A stretch of DNA of 64,000 bases from Neoceratodus forsteri (lineage: Eukaryota; Chordata; Ceratodontiformes; Ceratodontidae): assembly GCA_016271365.2 (NCBI GenBank), contig CM057456.1:164400501-164464500 (forward strand). Reading direction: 5' to 3'. The position numbers were made by a program, and so were the translations under genes. Positions 22,411-32,802 of the stretch are shown one piece after another. The notes beneath the pieces were generated by a model. The model was not told the origin of the DNA, did not search any database, and saw only the letters and a program-made list of their open reading frames with translations. How positions within the stretch are numbered: the first letter of the stretch is position 1; every line of letters starts with the position of its first letter.

Positions 22411-24079
22411 AAACGCCTGAGGCATTACGGTTTCTAACCATAACGTACTACCCTGTACAGACAGACAGGCATCGAGGTGTGCCTTTAAATTACTGTCTGT
22501 ACTGCTCATGCCATCCAACCCCTACCCCCCATCCACTGACAGGCATCAAGCTGTACCTTGGACTCTTTGGCCCAAGACTTCACCCCATTTTCCTATGCTC
22601 ACCCATTTCACCATGTGTCCTTATGGAATGGGCTGACTGTAAAGCCAAACACCCTAATGCACAGCTCAACCCATGTCAGTGTCTGCAGAATAGGGTGAGG
22701 TGACACGGCTTGACCATCATGGGTGACGACCCAAACACTTACCCCAAATCCTGTCCATCTCTACAGGATGGAGGTGGACTTCATGTGAACTTCAGTACTT
22801 CACTGCCATTCCTATTCTGCATCTGTCTAACTCCTGCATTTCTAATGCTCATACCAGCAAGCAAACATTCGGCATTGACAAATGCTTGTTATTTAATGTA
22901 TGAATGCTTAAGGGTGGGGATTGTGACCCCAGTTAAGGATAACTGTGTGTGTGGGGGGGGTTACAAGCAAGCAATTGCCACAAGTGTGTTTGTAGTCTCT
23001 AGAGACTGAGAATGAGGCCCTATGGGTTTTCATAGTTTTCCTGGAGGCATCAGTAGTTTTTTGCTGCATACTGTTACTTTCATTCTACAAAGATCACTGG
23101 TACATATTAAAACAAATTAAAATGTCTGGCAAATCAAAATATAAACAGAATGGATTGCGAGACTAACAAATCATTTATTTAGCAACCCTAATCTCTGAGA
23201 TTTTTATCTATGACTACTGGAGTCCACAACTTTATGTTCAGTTAACAAAGGCAGGAAGGTATTCTGCTTGTTGTAACATTCATTTGTCTAAAGAATTTAA
23301 TGGTGGGAGGAATATTTTGCTTTGCTCTGATATCATGCCTAGCCACATTTCCGTCTCTCATCGTATAAATTAAATAAACATTTCTTTCCTTAAGGAATAC
23401 ACTATAATCAGTTACGCCACTTGGGCTTTAATGTTTTCTATTCACTTGTTTTTAAGACCTTAGTATTGCCCACAAAATTAAAGGGCTCCTTATGGCTGCT
23501 GTACTGCACTTTACATCTGGAGTACCACTCCCATTTCTTTTTCTAAAGGGAGAGGGGGGAGTTGGAGGCTACATTCTTTTAATTTGAGATTTTTCAATAT
23601 CTCCACAATATACCTTTAAAGTACAAGTTATAAATGGATTGTGGTCAGCCTCCTAGTTTATCATCTTACTTGAATCTTCTGTGGTTTACTGATGGAGCGG
23701 CAGAAGTTTTTGCTGATGGCAAGAAATGTGCAGGAAGTGTGGGCACAACAGACGGGGACTTGCACATATTAAGGGCATGGGCCAAGAAATCAGGGTTAGA
23801 CAGGGCATCATTTAGTTGTAGCCAGTGGTGCAACCCCCTATGATGTCTCTTTAAACCCCTTTGAACCTCTTACAACAAGGTTTTGCTACAGTTTAATTAT
23901 ATAAAATGTGGTGGGTGGGGAGCTTTGCAACTCCTATAAATTTGTGGAAATGCAACTTTGCAACCCTTATGATTCTTGGGTGGTTATGCTACCGGGCTTG
24001 GATTTATTCAGAGGAAGTCCAAGGTGCTCACCAAGAGGTAAGGTATCAGTTTTATACATCCTGCACATCCTGTGTGGTG
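22411..24079. other. No recognisable gene
   Basis: Mixed sequence. A G-run at about 22,952 and a few words repeated at about 22,450-22,560 (CAGGCATCRAGSTGT twice) are the only structure noticed. Open frames are short and unfamiliar. Confidence 0.3.
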
Positions 24080-25060
24080 CACCAGTAAACAGCAGAACCA
24101 AGGAAAAGGATCCAGGGGTAATTGTGGACAGGAAACTGAAGCTAGGCAGGCAGTGTGCTGCTAGAGTCAAGAGGGAAAATGCAGTTTTGGGATGAATTAG
24201 GAGGGAATAAGGAGCATGTCAAGGGAGGTGATACTCCCCTGCATAAAAGGCCTTGGTTAGATCATGCCTCAAGTATTACATCCTGTTCTGCTCACTGCAG
24301 AACAGAACAGAACAGACATTGAAGAGATTCAGAGGATCATGCGCAGGGTCAGCACGCTACTGGGATCAGGCAGCAAGAGCCATAACAGGAAACTGGATGC
24401 ACTCAATGGGCAAGATTTTCAAAAGCCTTCGATCACCACAAGACCAAGTGCACCAATGATGCGGTGCATAGGGCTAATGCTGTCAAATGGGATTTTCTAT
24501 ATGGCATGGCAATTGACGCAAATTAGATCAAATTTTCTGGTCTAACTTGTGGCAATCCTGGGGGTCTTTTTTACAGAGCTTGTGCCAGATATGTGGTGCA
24601 CGCTGTTGTAAATCATGAAATCTGTCACAACTGCACCCAAGATTGTAAAATTGGGTGCAGCTGTGGCAATGGGGTTGGCACACTGCCAAAACCTAAGTGT
24701 TGTGGTGCAGAACTTGGTACATGCCATTTGCTACGCTTTGAAAATCCTGCCTAATGTTTTTTTTTAGCAAAATGAAGAGAAGGCTGAGAAGGGACTCAAT
24801 CACACTTTTCTGAGTCCTGAAGGGGGTGGACAAGCTAGAGTATAAACAAATGTTTGTGCAGGTTAGTGCAAGCAGAACTAGAAGACATGCATACAAACTG
24901 GCAGGAAGGAATGTAGGACAAGGGGAAACAGGATTACTTCTTTGAAAGGGTAATGAACTGAAGGACTTAATAAAGCAAGGGTTTCAATTTTATCTGTAGC
25001 AGGATAGAGCAGTCATTTTCTTTGTAGGCAGGTAAGATTGGGGGTGGGGCCATGGGCAGA
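24080..25060 (+). pseudogene. CR1 ORF2 C-terminus and 3' part, with MITE insertion
   Basis: The frame reads NSRTKEKDPGVIVDRKLKLG, RQCAARVKRENAVLG, then ALVRSCLKYYILFCSLQNRT and EQTLKRF after frame changes: the C-terminal region that follows RT in CR1 (DLGVLVD, ALVRPHLEY). After the inserted element at 24,408-24,751 it resumes as KMKRRLRRDSITLF, VLKGVDKLEYKQMF, RTRRHAYKLAGR and KGNELKDLIKQGF, the usual CR1 C-terminal ending. The RT core is missing, so the copy is 5' truncated at about 24,080. Several stops. Confidence 0.85.
24408..24751. mobile_element. 344 bp MITE with ATTTTCAAA terminal repeats
   Basis: The left end GGGCAAGATTTTCAAAAGC and the right end GCTTTGAAAATCCTGCC are inverted copies of each other. 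The insertion splits the CR1 C-terminal region. A related block lies at 51.88-52.15 kb (shared GCAATCC.GG and TTTTTTACAG.RCTTGTGC words), and the larger element at 27.25-30.33 kb has similar ends. It has no ORF. The superfamily is uncertain; a Harbinger- or hAT-type MITE is possible. No clear target duplication was visible. Confidence 0.65.
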
Positions 25061-26834
25061 AAAGAAGCTGGGAAAAATACAGCTATGAGCAGTACTTCAT
25101 TATTTTAATCTGTGTATTCATGTAAATTGGGATTATAAAGGAAATGAACATCTCATTAATTTGTTTTTTTAATGTTGAGAGACTTTTATTTTTAGGATCC
25201 TTGCTGAGCAAATGTGGCAGCTTTGTTTTGATAGAAATTGGGAATTAAAAAAAGAAAGACATTGATATATTAATGTGTAGTGTCCTGATTGCCAGCACTT
25301 TTTTTTCAATCATTGTTAGTGGTCTGACAATGCACAGCTGCTGACTAATGTGGGAGTAGTGGTTTCCCTATCCATTTTATAAAATGTCATATAGTAAACC
25401 TAAAGGGGAAAATCCCACCATATGTTTGGCTGTGTGACCTGTGTGAATACCACACCATGTTCACTTGGATTGTGACCTGCCATGGTTTGAAGCCTGGGTA
25501 CACTTACAGGAGGAAATGCTAGGACTATTTTCTTTAAATAACTAAAGTGGAGAAGAAATGTCTGACTGTGTTTTATAATTATGGTAAGGTAACTATGAAG
25601 GATGGGTTATTGTCTGATAATCCCACCCATACAGCAAACCATACTAGTCTGTGGTGCATGCAGTTTGACATGCAAAGGGTGCTTTTTATCTGGTTTCTTC
25701 ATTTGAGGTACTACAAGCTGTCCCTGGTAAACATGGCACTTCCTTGAAGGAGTCTGTTTGTAGTTTGGGAACTGGTAACCCCTGTACCTGTACCCTGTCC
25801 TGCACCATAGTGCGCACATCACCCTGCCTGCTCTGTTATTGTGTTTCAAAAAAAAAAAAGGACAGCCAAAAAACTCCCTTGTGCAATGAATCAGGCAGTT
25901 CTTCCTCAGGGAGGCCTGCCTCAGGAAGAATCACCAGACTCAAAGCACTAGGCAGTTCTTTGGGTGACCTTTTCTGTGTCTCAATAAACCACCTGAGCTT
26001 TACTTTGCCTCAGTGTTTATATTTTTTCCACCTCACTCTTTGTGTGTACTATTATTGTTTATATGGCCATGTGGGCAGGGAACTCTGTCAAGATTGCTTT
26101 AGTGAGGTTATCAAGTGATGTGTTAACTGCAAGAGGTTATGCCTTATACTCTATATTGATTTTGTTAGATTTGAACTCTGCCTTTGAATCCATTATCCAT
26201 CAGCTACGTACTGAGACCTGACTTAGGGGTCTCTGGCAGAACACTCTGCTGGTTTAAACCATATTTGAACAACTATTCACTTACATTTTTCTATGGGTCC
26301 AGGGTACCTGAAACACACCTTTGTCTACTGGGGCTCCTGTGTGCTTGAGCTCTGCTGGCTCTTCGTGTGCTGAATGGTGACACGATGTTGTTTGTTTTTT
26401 CACTTTCTGAATTCAGTGATGCCATTTGTGAATGGATTGGGGCATGTTTGTGTGCTGCCAAAAACAGGAAAACAGGAGGACTAATTACTTTTAAAAATCT
26501 GAATTTTTTTAAAGTCAGATTCTGTTGGGCCACATGAATGAGATGCCATCTAATTTAACTGAAATGGAAGATGATCTAAGATTTATTTACCACAATGATA
26601 CCTTCCCCCCACCCAAGATGATAAAGAATTGTATCTCTTGTTTCATGTTATTCTATCACACTCTACTCGTAGTTTTACAATGGCAAAGTTATTCCATTTT
26701 CAAGAAATAAGCATATAGTAGCTAGAATTTGGAAATATCTTACCCCTATAGCTAAACAAACAAACAAACCAACAAACAAAAAAAAACCTAGACTGCCAGA
26801 GGTAACTTTTACTTTGTACGTGTGTGCAGTGGTA
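25061..26834. other. No recognisable gene
   Basis: Contains an A-run at about 25,848, an AACAAACAAAC-type run at about 26,755-26,787 and scattered open frames under 125 codons that I do not recognise. The A-rich run at 26,755 could be an old retroposon tail. Confidence 0.3.
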
Positions 26835-28111
26835 CAGTATACTCTTTGCTGCTGGTACCAAAATCTGCAATAGGGTAGACACTCAGAAGGAGGTGGAGAG
26901 AATGAGTAGAGTCTTAAGAAATGTTGAGGAGTGGTCAACAGTAAGTGCAGCTGGGCTGCAATTGAAAAAGTGCAGAATCGTGCACCTAAGACAAAGAAAC
27001 CTAGAGGCAGTGTATAAAATGGTGAAGAGATATTGATGGTCACTAAGCAGGCAAGGGACCTTAGAGTTTTCATATCTGATGACCTCAAGACAGTGAGGCA
27101 GTGCAACAAGGCAGTTGGCAGGGCCAACAGCTGCTGCGATGCATAGCGAGGAGTATCCCCAGCAGAAGGAGAGAGGTGGTATAGCCGCTGTAAAGATCAC
27201 TGATGAGACTTCACCTGGAGCATTGTGTCCAGTTCTGGAGACCAAGGCTCTATTTTCAACTGGCTATTAGATCAGCTCATGGTGCACCAATCCACGGCTG
27301 AGGGAAACTCCAGGATCTTTAGAGACCCTGTACTCTATTCTGAAAAATTGATGTCCCTGTGTCAAAAATTGTGAGAGTTGCCACAGTCACAGTGTTGCGT
27401 CAAGCCTTTGGTGCACCTGAGAGGTTTGAAGGAGAGTCCCATCAAGCCTCCCAGCCCAGTGAAACCCTAGTGCAGCTGCAAAGTTGGGGGGAAGAAGATG
27501 CCTGCAAGGTCAGGACTGGGGGCAGAGGGGCATGTGGGGGTGCCATAGTGGGTGACAGGGGCATGGTGGCAGTGGCAGAGTCCAGAGGTGGCACCCAGCA
27601 GAGGGGCCATAGTCAATGAGATGCAAGAGGCACTTTTCTTAAAGATTATTGCCTCTGAGGCAGCGCCGCCAAGGAGGCAGATGGCTTAATCCAGTCCTCT
27701 GCTATGTCTCATTGGTTAATACCTTATGAAGGACAGTAACTCAGGTTGCCACCTATTGCTACTGATTGGTTATACATGCCGCTGCCTCAGGGGCAGACCA
27801 CTTAATCCCACCCTCCACTGTGTCTCGCTGGTTAATGCCTTAGGAAGGCAGTAACTAAGGTTACTGCATGTTGCTGCTAATTAGTTATATACCTTGTCTC
27901 TAAATGGCCCTCCCATATGCTTTTTCTTGCTCTGATTGGGTGGTTCTAGCCTGTCCCTGATTGGTTGACATACAGACAGACCTTTTTTAAAGACACTTTT
28001 TTAAATTAAAGTTGTCTCCAAGGCAGATCTGCCTTTGAGGCAGGTATGGATAGGGCTACTTCCAAGGCAGGGCTTTAACTACTATAGCTAAAGACCTGAG
28101 TGTCACTGCTG

Positions 28112-28200
28112 TGCCAGCCTGGTGGTGTAGTGGGCAAGTCTATAGCCTGATAAACAATAGGTTGAGAGTCTGAATCCACACAAGGTCCCCTCAGTTCTCT
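28112..28200 (+). repeat. tRNA-like segment in the foldback left arm
   Basis: TGGTGTAGTGGGCAAGTC (about 28,130) resembles an A box and AGTCTGAATCC (about 28,167-28,177) a B box. The inverted counterpart in the right arm (about 28,830-28,915, minus strand) reads TGGTGTAGTGG and AGTTTGAATCC, which is closer to the canonical B box. A Pol III-type SINE or tRNA pseudogene seems to have become part of each arm. Confidence 0.5.
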
Positions 28201-28262
28201 TTTGTCAGAATTTCACTTGAGTGGTGATCCATGGCAGCATGGTGTTAGAATAGTAAGTGTAT

Positions 28263-28640
28263 GTTCTCCGGTCTCTCCCTACTCCTCATGTTTCTTCCCT
28301 CCTTCTGCTCTCCTTCCAATTATTCCTGCCTCACCCCCACCCACCCTCCCTCTCTCCTGTTTCCCTTTTTACTCTTTTCCTCCCAACAAGGTCAGACTCT
28401 GGCTGCTCTTATTCCCTACTATAGTTTTAATTTTGTGTCATTGAATTTCTCTTGTTTATTCAAATTTACCCACGTTATTGTTCACTGCTTTACTTTTACG
28501 TAGGTCTTTGCTTGTTTTTTATTCTCAATCAAATGTGATGGCTCATGTTATTTTGTTTCCTTGTAATTTGTACCACGATGTGGAACCTTTGTAAAAGAGC
28601 CCTGGCTCAAAGGTATTGTAATTCTGAGACAGAAAGAAAT
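28263..28640 (+). repeat. LINE 3' UTR and tail, hairpin family A (copy 3)
   Basis: A pyrimidine-rich stretch (28,265-28,400) is followed by GATGTGGAACCTTTG and a perfect two-part hairpin: CCTTT (28586-28590) with AAAGG (28609-28613), and GAGCC (28597-28601) with GGCTC (28604-28608). The copy lies within the foldback's left arm: pairing with the right arm stops at 28,262 and resumes at about 28,640 (AAGAAAAGGGACTTA against TAAGTCCCTTTTCTT). It therefore inserted after the foldback formed. Confidence 0.7.
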
Positions 28641-30855
28641 AAGAAAAGGGACTTAGCTGTGCCTCAGAGGCAATATTTGTTTAAGAAAAGTGTTGCAGAT
28701 CTGCCTCCAATGCAAAAATTCATTGTTGCAATTATTCTTTCTCACAGCTACAGTAAGTCCCTTTTCTTAGATACTTATTATTCTGACACCACGCTGCCAT
28801 GGATCACCACTCAAGTGAAATTCTGACAAGAGAACTAAGGGACCTTGTGTGGATTCAAACTCTCAACCTCTTGTTTATCAGGGTGTAGACCTTTCCACTA
28901 CACCATCAAGCTGAAACAGCAGTAAAGTTCAGTTCTTTAACTATAGTGATTAAAGCCCTGCCTGGGATGCAGCCCTATCTATACCTGCTTCAAAAGCAGG
29001 CTGCCTTGGAGGCAGATCTGCCTTGGAGACAACTTTCATTTAAAAAAAAGTGTCTTTAAAAAAGGCGCTTTTAGTATGTCAACCAATCAAGGGCAGGCTA
29101 GAACCACCCAATCAGAGCAAGAAGAAATATGTGGGAGGGCCATTTAGAGATCAGTTGAAAAACCAATCAGCAGCAACAGGCAGCAACCCCAGCTACTTCC
29201 TTCAGAAGATATTAACCAATGAGACACAGTGGAAGGTGGGATGAAGTGGTCTACCTCCTCGCAGTGACATGTATAACCAATCAGTAGCAACAGGTGGCAA
29301 CCTGAGTTACTGTGCTTCATAAGGTATTAACCAATGAGACACAGCAGAGGGCGGGATTAAGTAGTCTGCCTTCAAGGCAGCGGCATGTGTAATTAATCAG
29401 CAGCAAGAGGCAGGCAACCTTAGTTACTGTCCTTCAGAAAGTATTAACCAGTGAGACACAACGGAGGGCATAATCAAGTCATCTGCCTCCGAGGCAGCGC
29501 TGCCTCAGAGGCAATATTCATTTAAGAAAAGTGTCTCTTGCCAATGGGGCCGAGCTGCTGGTCCTGAGTAAATTGAGGTCAGCATGAACCTACCCTGTCC
29601 CAGACCCCCAGGTGTCAACATCCCTGGCATCTGTCCCACAGGTGACACAGTCCCCTACAGTGTAGTCAGGCATCAGCCAGCCTCCACATTTTGGGTGTTT
29701 AGCACAGGAATGTCATGGTGCCTGGAGGACGTTCCCATCCACTGACTGCACCTTGTACCCTGCAGCCAAAACTACCCACCACATTTTGGGAACAGTGTCA
29801 CCTATGGGGCAGGTGCCAGGAATTTTGCCATCTGTGGGTCGGGACAGGGTCGGTTTGTGCCTTCCTCGGTGTACCCAGGCCCAGCAGCTCTGTCCTACTG
29901 GCCATGGCATTTCCCCCAGGTGCTACCTCTGAACCTTGATACTGCTGCCATCCCCCCATTGCCCACTATGGTACCTCCACTGGTCCCTCTGCCCTTGGTT
30001 CTGACATTGCAGGGTCCCCCCCCCCACTTGCCTTCCTTTATGCCAGTGGCAAAGGGCCCTTAGACCAGCTCATGGCTGGGCTAACCTTAGCCCCTTCATG
30101 TGACCATGGTGGTGCTTCTAATATACCAAATAAGGGGAAAGTACAGTCCCGCAGTGGTGCAAGCCCCCTTGTGACCTGGCACACTGGCACTTCAGGCACA
30201 GGGGTGACACAGGGTGGTTTTGGCACAAGGCATCCCAATTTCAATGTAGCCTGCATTTGAAAATCAGGATTGCCACAGAATTTGTCACAAGGTGCCTCTT
30301 GCATCAAATCCTGCTGGGCTTTGAAAATCAAGCCCCACATCTCAGGAAGAACATAGACCAAGTAGTGGCTGTGCAGAGGAGTACAACTAAAATGGTGCAA
30401 GGACTGCATCATAAGCCCTATGAGGAGAGACAGAGTTATCTCAATATGTACATGCTGCAGTTAGGAGGGAGAGGGAGACATGACAGAGACCTATAAATAC
30501 CTCACAGGGGTGAATAAGGTGCAGGAGGGGAGCATGTTTCAGAACAGAAGGTACACAAGAACATGCGATGAAGTTGGAATGGAGGAAGTATAGAAATGAT
30601 GTGAGGAAGTACTTCTTCAGTGAAAGAGTAGTAGATGCTTGGAACAGTTTTCCAGAGGAGGTGGGGGGGGGAGAGCAAAAACAGAAGTGGGCTTCAAGCA
30701 TGCACGGGACTGGCACAAATGAATCTTGGTAGGAAAATGTGGGGGGATCAGATAGGTTCTGTGGTGCTAGTAAAGGTAGGGACAAAATAAACAGACTGAG
30801 AGGGCCAAGCAGTCCTCATCTGCCGACAAACTCTATTTGTCTATATTTCTATGTT

Positions 30856-31220
30856 TCTGTGTGTATTTAGTGCGATCATGCTATCCACTGTGTACCATAC
30901 TATGAGGCCTCTAAATATGGCCCCCCAGCTCATTTGAACATGTTGTGTCCAGCTAACCTTCCCAATATGGGGACTAGCATATTCCAAGGCAGTGTTAATT
31001 ATTTGGTTGCCATTTTTTGTGGCCTTAAAAAATGTCAGTGCCAAACAAGCATTTCTGCCAGGTCAGTCTCAGTTACTCTTGCCACTTAGCCAGTGTGGTA
31101 CACTGTATTGCTTCTGTGAGAGGTGTGACTTTTTGGCACACAGCATGCTCTAAAATATTCACATAGTACGGTCAAACTCACCAATGATATAGACTATGTA
31201 TCAGATGCAGAGCTGATGAC
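30856..31220. other. No recognisable gene
   Basis: About 365 bp between the CR1 end and the next RT fragment. I recognise no element. A short minus-strand frame (30,841-31,044) shows no known domain. Confidence 0.3.
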
Positions 31221-31225
31221 AAACT

Positions 31226-31640
31226 GTATTTGTGGTGGACCTAACAAAGGCTTTTGATAAGGTTAATCATTGCAAACTGTTACGGAAAGTTACAAACCTG
31301 GGGCTATAGTCTGTATGTCTGTAGACAGCCTAGCTCTGTTGTTGATCATAAACTACCTAGAGGCTAAGCAGCAAATGGAAAAGCTCAAGAGATTCACTTC
31401 ACCCCCAGAAAAATTCAAATTGGAGTTCTCAAGGGCTTTATCCAGGGCAGTCTTCTGTTCTCACTGTTTATAAATGTCCTGCCAGCAAGTTGGGATTCAA
31501 CCAAAGCATTGCCATTTGTGGATGATTCCGTCATTTACAAAAGCACCCCAGACATCACAGAAATCAATAAAAGCAAAAATAGCAATTTTACAAAATTACA
31601 GGAGAGGGTTACAGAAAATAACCTCGGGTTAAACCAGGGA
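31226..31640 (+). pseudogene. LINE RT fragment
   Basis: FVVDLTKAFDKVNHCKLLRK (motif A) appears at about 31,229 across a frame change. After stops, PRKIQIGVLKGFIQGSLLFS and LFINVLPASWD correspond to the PQGSILGPLLF block, and LPFVDDSVIYKS at about 31,508 corresponds to motif C (YADDT). About 130 codons of RT remain in at least two frames. The 5' and 3' parts are gone. The family is Rex1/L2-like, possibly the same as the 2.0-3.5 kb copy. Confidence 0.75.
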
Positions 31641-31735
31641 CAAATCCAAGGCTGCGCTTTCTGTTTGTAAAGTAAAGGTAAACATAAATAAAGAGTCACT
31701 GAATATCAGACCTGTTGATGGAAAGGGCATGGACA

Positions 31736-32520
31736 TTTATTTATTTATTGAAATGTTTCACCAGGAAGACATACTGAGCAAAACTGCTCATTTCCAGATG
31801 TGTCCTGGGGGACTGGGGAGTGGATAGTTACAGAGGAGGGTATAAGCAAGTGCTGTTCATAACAATACATTGGGTACAATACACAATACAGAGTGCACAT
31901 ACAGCTGAATAGGTTACATGAGACATACAAGCAAGGGTTAAAATTGACTAAGGAACAAACTGAAGCTAGCAGTTGTACATTAAAGTGCAGAATGGTTAAG
32001 TGCAGATAGTCGTGTTAACTCATTTAGGTTGAGCGTGTGGCTAGGGAAGGAGGCAGAGAGAATAGGTCAGCATAGGGGAGATAGCACAGCATATGAAGAT
32101 GTGGAAATTAAGGGAAGGTGCAAGAGATGGAGATGAGGGAGCATAGGAGACAGCATAGTGATCAGGATGAGTGGGCATTTTGAATGCTGATAGGGAGAGA
32201 GTTCCATAGCTCAGGGGAGCGGTGGGAGAAGGAAGCCTGACCAGCAGATGAGGACCTGTAAGGAACAGCAAGGGAATGGGCATCACTACTCCTTAGGGAG
32301 CAGGTGGAGGAGGGGGAGAAGATAGAGGGCAGGAGGTAGGAGGGGAGTATTCCGAACCAAAACTTGCTAATGAAGTTGGCGCAGTACAGCAGACGATAGT
32401 CATTTAAGGAGGGGATGACCAGGGATTGATATAGGGACATTTCTAATAATTTTAAATACCTTGGAATAAATACCTTGGAATATACTTGGACCTGTACCTT
32501 ACCTTTCATGTTCACCTGGA
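31736..32520 (-). pseudogene. LINE ORF2 C-terminus and 3' tail (ACCAGGAAGACATACTGAGCA family)
   Basis: On the minus strand the C-terminal end of ORF2 is seen: SLNDYRLLYCANFISKFWFG, SLRSSDAHSLAVPYRSSS and SFSHRSPELWNSLPISIQNA, typical of the RT C-terminus in L2/Rex-like LINEs (RS..RLLVP, LWNSLP). The 3' UTR follows down to 31,736, ending at an ATTTATTTATT tail (plus strand). Near the end the minus-strand RNA can fold: CCAGGACA with TGTCTTCCTGG, and GAGCA with TGCTC. The same end is found at 55.93 kb. Confidence 0.8.
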
Positions 32521-32802
32521 TTACATCAATAAAATATTTAAAAAAAAGTTTATTTTATGGTATACACTATAGAACTAAGAAATATCAAAACAAGGAACAG
32601 CAATAGGCCTGAGTATACTATATATGTACTCAATAATGGGTCATTCACACTGACACACCTACATAAGCAGGAGCTCTCTCAGATGAGGGTGTTGTACAAC
32701 ACAATAAGGCACTTCACCCTTGGGACCCCTAAATGGGACCACCACTGCATAGTATTCACTGAGCTATGGTGGCACCATTAGAGGCTATGTTTCAATACTT
32801 AC
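32521..32802. other. Short gap between LINE copies
   Basis: About 280 bp with an A-rich stretch at about 32,541 and no recognised feature. A 74-codon plus-strand frame at 32,557-32,781 shows no known domain. Confidence 0.3.

Larger units (their letters stand above)
27623..29541. mobile_element. 1.9 kb foldback element with arms over 600 bp
   Basis: The left arm 27623-28262 is inverted relative to the right arm 28770-29541. The termini are GCAAGAGGCACTTTTCTTAA and, on the opposite strand of the right end, GCAAGAGACACTTTTCTTAA. The palindromic word TGCCTCNGAGGCA stands near both ends and is repeated internally. The right arm holds three tandem units of about 115 bp (from about 29,183, 29,297 and 29,414) against two on the left. 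The flanks CAATGAGAT and CAATGGGGC may be a worn 9 bp target duplication (6 of 9). Such long, repeat-built arms without transposase fit foldback-type or MULE-related elements. Confidence 0.8.
27246..30334. mobile_element. TIR element inserted in CR1 and itself interrupted
   Basis: The left end GGCTCTATTTTCAA and the reverse complement of the right end GGCTTGATTTTCAA match at 12 of 14 positions. The two flanks join into continuous CR1 coding sequence (LETKA followed by PHLRKN). Without the foldback at 27,623-29,541 the element is about 1.17 kb. Its halves are GC-rich with GGTGCA, TGGCAC and GTGACA words, similar to the MITE at 24.4 kb. No transposase is seen, so it is non-autonomous. Exact termini are uncertain by a few bases. 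Confidence 0.6.
26835..30855 (+). pseudogene. CR1 ORF2 C-terminal half and 3' end, split by nested insertions
   Basis: From 26,835 the frame reads LFAAGTKICNRVDTQKEVER and WSTVSAAGLQLKKCRIVHL, equivalent to CR1 motif C (LFADDTK) and the thumb; the two catalytic aspartates are changed to Ala-Gly. It continues in changed frames to CPVLETKA at about 27,245. The next CR1 residues, PHLRKNIDQVVAVQRSTTKM and VQGLHHKPYEERQSYLNM, start near 30,334 and are followed by the C-terminal region and the 3' end CTATTTGTCTATATTTCTATG at 30,833-30,855. About 3.1 kb of other elements separates the halves. Many stops. Confidence 0.85.

Noticed and set aside
26883..27245. 120-codon minus-strand frame
   Set aside because: It is antisense to the CR1 RT thumb region, which has diagnostic motifs on the plus strand.
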